From positions 62,001 through 126,000 of the forward strand of contig JAQMWT010000572.1 of assembly GCA_029834535.1 (NCBI GenBank): a stretch of DNA of 64,000 bases. The letters are read 5' to 3'. The stretch comes from Chrysophaeum taylorii (taxonomy: Eukaryota > Sar > Pelagophyceae > Pelagomonadales > Pelagomonadaceae). The notes beneath the pieces were generated by a model. The model was not told the origin of the DNA. It searched no databases and saw only the letters and a program-made list of their open reading frames with translations. Positions 59,501 through 64,000 of this stretch are shown here, piece by piece. How positions within the stretch are numbered: position 1 is the stretch's first letter; each line of letters begins with the position of its first letter. The translations under genes were made by a program, and so were the position numbers.

Positions 59501-62068
59501 ATGGAGAGCCCCGCGAAGATAGTGAACGTGGCCGTCACGCTCTGGGAGAGCCCCGAGCGTCCGTGCCGGATGGTCCGCGTGCGCCTCGGACGCGACGATA
59601 TCCTCGGCTCCTCGTTCGCCGCGACCCTCGACGCCCTCGAGCTCGCCTTGATGGGCCGCGCTGGCTTTGGCTCGTCCCTGCGCACCGTGCCCGTGAAATT
59701 TCGGACGCGAGGCGAAGACTGGATCACAACCGAGGAATCCTACGCGAGGTTCCGCGAGAGATGGGCAGAGAAAGCATACGCGCTCCTCGACGTCTGGATA
59801 GAACGAGCCCCGCTCGCGTCGGCAGCGATTGATTCCAGTGATAGCGACAAGGCGGGCGTGTCACATTCCGTGACTCTCGACCTGACGACCGCCGATGAAC
59901 TGGCGGCCGCGTCGAATTTTGCGGCGCCAGACAATAATAAGTCGCCGATTCTTGAGCCGCCGCCGGACGATCCGTCGATAGAGGCCGCGCGCGATACGAT
60001 AATAGGACCGCGCGATACCATCGACGACGTGCCTCATCTTGAGGCAGCAGCAACCGTCCAGACGAATGACGACGACGAGGAGGAAAACGGCGGCGCGGAG
60101 GTGGTGGTGACTTCGTCGACTGGGTTCCCCCGGGGGGAATCTCGCGGCGACGCGAACGAACGGCCGTCGCCGTTTGACCCGAAGACTCCCGACGAAGCGT
60201 CGGAGGACAACACCATCGAAGAAGAAACAACACGACAGGATGTTTTGTTGTGCGACTCGTCGGAAGCGAGCAACGAGCGGCCGTCAAACCTGGCGGCGGC
60301 GGTTCCCGGCGTGCCAGACGCGAGCTCGGCAGCCGATAACCGCGGCGGGACCCTCGACGATACTGCGGGTCGCGCCGACGCATCGACGGCGACGTACTCC
60401 TCTGCCGACGCCGCCGTGCCAGCAGATCATCATCATTGCGCCAGTAATTTGACCACGAGGACTGCTCACTCGGAGGGTTCCAGGGCGGCAACACCTCGTC
60501 GCGTCGTCGTCGCCGCCGCCGTATCCGCCGCCGCCGCCGCGAAACAGCGTCGAGGCCGCGAGGCGTCGACGCCGACGACGCGCAAGCGAGCGCAGCCCGT
60601 CCGGTCTGGCAACAAGAAGAAGCCGAGGAAGAGCGACGAAAACGAATGCCCGAAACAAGAAGAGACGCCCAAGAAGACGAAAACACCCCCGAAGCTCGGA
60701 CGCCTCCAGCGGCAGACGGTATCTTCGCGGAAGAAGAGGCTCTCTCAGGCGAAAGATCGGAACGAGCACCGCACGTTTGAGGAGTGTATCGGAAACAAGG
60801 CCAAGTTCAACACGCCGCGGACGACCGCCCACAACGCCCCTCGCTTCAACGCCGCCGAGCTCGAGAAATCGGCAAAGACTGCCGGCGGCGCGACGGCCCA
60901 GCGCGCCGAGCGCAAGATGCAGGAACAACAAATACGGGCCCTCCAAGAGCAGTACGAGCGGGCGCGAGAAGAGCTCCAGAAGCTACGCGACCTCCAGACT
61001 CAAATGGCCATCGATGGCTCGTGCGCGTCGACCGCCACCGCCACCACCCTAAGCCTCGACGAGATCGAAACGGCTCTGCGCGACGCGACGCGACGCCTCG
61101 TCGTCGACGGCGACCAGTCCGCCGCCGACGACTGCGACAAGTACGGCGGACTTCTCGCCGCACACCCCGAGCACCGCGCGCGGCTCGAAAACCAGCGAAA
61201 ACTCTGGGATGAAGAACAAGCCGGACCGAACCGCGAAGCGCTGCTCGCCGTGCGCCGCTTCGTTCCGCCGCGCGTCAAGGAGATGACGCGCGACGACCTC
61301 CTAGCCGCGGGATTGCCGTCGCCGATCGCGCATCGCGTTGCCAAGACAAAAGTGCTTCGGCTCTGTCGAACCCCGCAGCTCGCCATCGCCCGCATGCACG
61401 TCGCCATCTTGCGATCCTACGATGTATCTAATCTCTCCCTCGTCGAACTTCGCGCCGTCTACGCCTCTCTCCCGCCGTCCTTCGAGAACGATTCGAGCGG
61501 CGAAAAGGCGGCGTGGCGCGAGAAGGTCCGCGAAAAACTCGTCGCCGCGGTCAACAAGCAAGGCACGACGTGTTCTATTAACTTGGACGATCTCCCAAAA
61601 CTCTTCGATCCCGATTCGGATTGCGACGAGCAACCCGAAGAAATAAACGTCGTCGTCAAATCCGGCCTCGACGGCCAAGCCAAGGCGAGACGCGACGAGG
61701 AGCTCATGATCCTCATCGGCCGCCGCCGCAAAGGTCACTCGGACTCTGACGACGACGGCAATGCTGCCTCTAAGCAGCACCAGCCCGTTGCTTCGAAGAA
61801 CAGTGTTCGGCCCCCGAACAAATTTTCTTCGAACGATCCGCGCGCGTCGATGCTGGCTGCCGTCGTCGCCCGCAAGACACCCCAACAGCCTCAGGCTCCC
61901 GCCTTTCTTGGTGAACTGCTCAGTCTCAAGAAAAAGCGAGGCGATGGCGCCCCCCGGCCCCAGGCACCCGCCTTTCTGGGTGAATTATTGCACGCCCGTC
62001 TCAAGAAACTGCCGCCGAACAGCTCCGCGACCGACGCTACCGCAACAACGCTTGACGACGACTCCTAG
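59501..62068 (+). CDS. Large unknown protein with repeated APAFLGELL motif
   Basis: 855 residues from ATG 59501, single exon. The first 110 residues may be a small folded domain (IVNVAVTLWESPERPCRMVRV). A long low-complexity, Thr/Glu/Ser-rich middle follows. Around 440-520 a coiled coil is likely (RKMQEQQIRALQEQYERAREELQKL; here IRALQEQYERAREEL). A helical domain at about 580-680 (FVPPRVKEMTRDDLLAAGL, LCRTPQLAIARMHVAIL) is unassigned. The C-terminus has two near-identical APAFLGELL copies 25 residues apart, preceded by RASMLAAVVARK, loosely like WH2 or formin DAD helices that regulate actin assembly. An actin role is a guess. Confidence 0.6.
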   Translation: MESPAKIVNVAVTLWESPERPCRMVRVRLGRDDILGSSFAATLDALELALMGRAGFGSSLRTVPVKFRTRGEDWITTEESYARFRERWAEKAYALLDVWIERAPLASAAIDSSDSDKAGVSHSVTLDLTTADELAAASNFAAPDNNKSPILEPPPDDPSIEAARDTIIGPRDTIDDVPHLEAAATVQTNDDDEEENGGAEVVVTSSTGFPRGESRGDANERPSPFDPKTPDEASEDNTIEEETTRQDVLLCDSSEASNERPSNLAAAVPGVPDASSAADNRGGTLDDTAGRADASTATYSSADAAVPADHHHCASNLTTRTAHSEGSRAATPRRVVVAAAVSAAAAAKQRRGREASTPTTRKRAQPVRSGNKKKPRKSDENECPKQEETPKKTKTPPKLGRLQRQTVSSRKKRLSQAKDRNEHRTFEECIGNKAKFNTPRTTAHNAPRFNAAELEKSAKTAGGATAQRAERKMQEQQIRALQEQYERAREELQKLRDLQTQMAIDGSCASTATATTLSLDEIETALRDATRRLVVDGDQSAADDCDKYGGLLAAHPEHRARLENQRKLWDEEQAGPNREALLAVRRFVPPRVKEMTRDDLLAAGLPSPIAHRVAKTKVLRLCRTPQLAIARMHVAILRSYDVSNLSLVELRAVYASLPPSFENDSSGEKAAWREKVREKLVAAVNKQGTTCSINLDDLPKLFDPDSDCDEQPEEINVVVKSGLDGQAKARRDEELMILIGRRRKGHSDSDDDGNAASKQHQPVASKNSVRPPNKFSSNDPRASMLAAVVARKTPQQPQAPAFLGELLSLKKKRGDGAPRPQAPAFLGELLHARLKKLPPNSSATDATATTLDDDS

Positions 62069-62902
62069 ACCTGCCAAGATGATGTACGCGCGTTGCTTTG
62101 AAACGAAACCACCACCACCGTGGCCACCATTTTCTTTGCCACGCAATCAACTATAACCCAGAAGAAAGAAGATGCTGTAACAACAACGCGCGTGCCTGCC
62201 TCCCGCCGCCGCGGGCCCCTCTCCAAAAAAGCAACTTCTATTGCTGGGAATCAATTTATACTACGAGCCGTAGCATAATATCGAGAACGTCCTTTCCTCA
62301 TCAAAGGCGGTGCGGATAGTAGTAGATGCGGGGAGTGCAGCAGCAGCAACGCGGCTCGACAAAGAATGCCATCTTGGCTATCTGAGGGTGGGCGACAACC
62401 CCGCCGCGCGTACTCGTACGCGCCGCCGCCGCGCTTTCCTTCTTCGCCAACTCTAACGCACACACACGAAGAAGATTCTCGGAGGATATGACTCAAATTA
62501 GACACGATGACGGGCTGTTCGTCGTTGTTGAATGGGAGGAGAAGAAACGGGGCACTTCGGAGTCTGCATCGAAGGCACAGAGTTCATCATCGTAGCATCG
62601 TTCACATTGTAAGCACCGAGGAAAGGGAGCAGCAGCGAACGTGCTTGGAAAAGAGAGCGTCTTTTCGTTTAGGTTCTTTTCATTCTTTGCTTGTTGCGCG
62701 TGTTCTTTCTCGAGGGCAGGCGCGTCGCCGGTAGATATCGGTGCGCGGCGGTCGAGTTCAAAAAGTCACCACCACCACCCAGGGAGGCAAAGCGGGTCCA
62801 CAAGACCGCAGCCATCGCCGCCGCCACCTCGGGGGCTCTTATGGGTAGCCGCCCCTGCTCGTCTGCTGCTGATGTGGTGGCCTTCTGGGAGCCATCCGGT
62901 CA
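62069..62902. other. Intergenic region, no supported gene
   Basis: Plus-strand frames here are Arg/Ser-rich and do not look like protein. Contains short CAC/CCA and GCC repeats. Includes the 3' flank of the right-edge gene. Confidence 0.45.
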
Positions 62903-64000
62903 TCACGCTTGGACTGGCGGCTGTCGCGGGTCTTGTTGCTGCGACGTTTTCTGAGTTTGCTGCTGCTGCTGCGGCATTGCGACCGTAGGCTGTTGGTGCA
63001 ATTGAGAAAACTGTTGGTGAGGGTGGTAGTAGAGCTGCTGGGGGTTGTGCACGCCGACGTCGGGGTGCGCCGAGGCGGCGAAAACCTGCTGGCGCGCGTA
63101 GGGGTTATGCGGCGCCATGATGTCAAAAGGCCGATCGGGAAACGCGATCGTCTGGTGGTGGAGCACGGGTTGGTTCGCGACGTCGAACTGCGGACGTGGC
63201 GCAATCATCGAGAGGATGCCGTGCGGCATGACGATGGTGAGATCGTCGGTCGCGGGCGCTGGCGCCTCGTGGCGCGGCGGGGGGGGAGGCACGATGATGA
63301 CGCGCGTCGACGACGAGTCGGCGAGCGTGCCGTTGGGGTGCGTAAGGGCGATCGGCGCGGCCGGTGGCGGCACGACGCTCGTCGTTCGTCTGGGGTCGAC
63401 TGCGGCATCGGCGACCGTGACGTCGAGCGTCTCCGCGACGTCCGCTCGTTGTAGTCGTTGTTCTGCCGCGGAAGCGCGCGACGCCGCTGAAGCTGAGGCT
63501 GAAGCTGAGGCTGAAGCTGAAGCTGAGGCTGGAGCTGAAGCTTCCGCGGCGGCCCGCGCCGCCTCTTCTGCCGCGGCACGCGCCGCAGTTTCCGCGGCGG
63601 ACCTGGCTACTTCCTCCCTCAGTGCTGTTTCCTGGGCAGCAGTAGCCCTGGCTGCTGCTGCGTCTCGGGCAGCCTTGGCCGCCAATTCCCGAGCCGCGGC
63701 CGCTCTGGCCGCCGCTCGCTCGGCCGCGGTCACGTTGGCCGCGACGGCCGTAGCGGCAGCCGCGGCGGCCGCGGCAGCCCTGGCGTCTTCGGCCGCTGCT
63801 GCGTTGGCTTCATCCTCCGCCGCCATCGTCGCTACCATGGCTACCTCAGCGACGGAGGCGGCGGCGCGGGCGTCGTCGGCCGCCGCGGCGTCGTCGGCGA
63901 CGGCGGCGGCAGCCGTAGCGGCGGCGAGTTGGAGCCGCGCGTGGACCGCCTTCTCCTGCCTTATTCGCTCGCGCTCGGTCGGGCCGGGCTTGTGCTTCTT
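62903..64000 (-). CDS. Ala/Pro/Gln-rich protein, 5' end outside window
   Basis: The frame is open to the right edge, 365 residues visible. It starts in the window with KKHKPGPTERERIRQEKAVHARLQLAA, (shown in part), a basic charged helix. A long Ala-rich segment follows (over 60% Ala, with Arg/Glu every 4-7 residues), likely an extended single alpha helix or a coiled coil, then an Ala-Ser dipeptide tract. The last 120 residues are Pro/His/Gln-rich. No family recognised. An internal Met at 63836-63838 is unlikely to be the true start because the frame continues in the same style upstream. Confidence 0.5.
   Translation of the reverse strand, partial: KKHKPGPTERERIRQEKAVHARLQLAAATAAAAVADDAAAADDARAAASVAEVAMVATMAAEDEANAAAAEDARAAAAAAAAATAVAANVTAAERAAARAAAARELAAKAARDAAAARATAAQETALREEVARSAAETAARAAAEEAARAAAEASAPASASASASASASASAASRASAAEQRLQRADVAETLDVTVADAAVDPRRTTSVVPPPAAPIALTHPNGTLADSSSTRVIIVPPPPPRHEAPAPATDDLTIVMPHGILSMIAPRPQFDVANQPVLHHQTIAFPDRPFDIMAPHNPYARQQVFAASAHPDVGVHNPQQLYYHPHQQFSQLHQQPTVAMPQQQQQTQKTSQQQDPRQPPVQA
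63484..63543. repeat. GAAGCTGAGGCT tandem repeat encoding Ala-Ser
   Basis: Five or so tandem 12-mer units of GCTGAAGCTGAG with few differences. Translated on the minus strand as an Ala-Ser dipeptide tract. Confidence 0.85.

Noticed and set aside
1-64000. CRISPR array, integron or bacterial operon
   Set aside because: No spaced direct repeats; spliceosomal introns and gene content are eukaryotic throughout.

Overview
The window reads as a compact nuclear contig of a photosynthetic eukaryote with a secondary plastid, most likely an ochrophyte stramenopile; a pelagophyte-like alga is my best guess, and a haptophyte cannot be excluded. The evidence is four-fold. Introns are very short (38-71 nt) and can be read through translation. 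Several proteins carry a signal peptide followed by an aromatic residue at the presumed cleavage site, as in plastid targeting of secondary algae. An APS kinase-ATP sulfurylase-pyrophosphatase fusion of the type described in heterokonts is present. Genes are densely packed, often head-to-head or tail-to-tail. No bacterial operon structure, CRISPR, rRNA or tRNA gene was seen.

Left part (1-8 kb): three adjacent genes look like glycan or secretory-pathway enzymes: a hydroxylase-like plus methyltransferase protein (cut by the window edge), a GT31-type galactosyltransferase, and a very large membrane protein joining a sulfotransferase-like domain to two glycosyltransferase-like regions. From 8 to 25 kb: exon junction protein Y14 divergent from a mitochondrial carrier, a decayed nitrilase gene, a kelch protein, a plastid membrane protein divergent from uroporphyrinogen decarboxylase, a small coiled-coil protein, a plastid HAD-like protein, a gene-poor stretch (17.1-18.6 kb), a repeat-bearing small protein divergent from alanyl-tRNA synthetase, an unknown Cys-rich protein, and a TDA3-like FAD oxidoreductase. 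From 25 to 38 kb: a 2,793-residue VPS13-type lipid-transfer protein, aprataxin, a TYW3/TRM5-like wybutosine fusion, a highly fragmented gene of at least 12 exons, and an AlkB-like oxygenase.

From 38 to 41 kb lies a decayed, gene-poor region. From 41 kb onward: DNA topoisomerase II divergent from the sulfate-activation fusion, a ZIP metal transporter, two uncharacterised or weakly characterised proteins (one with FN3 and CS domains), a PDK1-type kinase with two PH domains, an SFT2 Golgi protein, the exon-junction protein Barentsz/CASC3, a DUF1622 membrane protein, a DNL-type zinc-finger protein, a large unknown protein, and an Ala-rich protein running off the right edge.

Functional links: sulfate activation (PAPS supply) and a sulfotransferase-like glycan enzyme share the window, as do two of the four exon-junction-complex core components. 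Short telobox-like AAACCCT(C/A)A elements recur close to start codons. Gene models with introns were built by hand from frame continuity and splice-site logic; none has been tested against transcripts.
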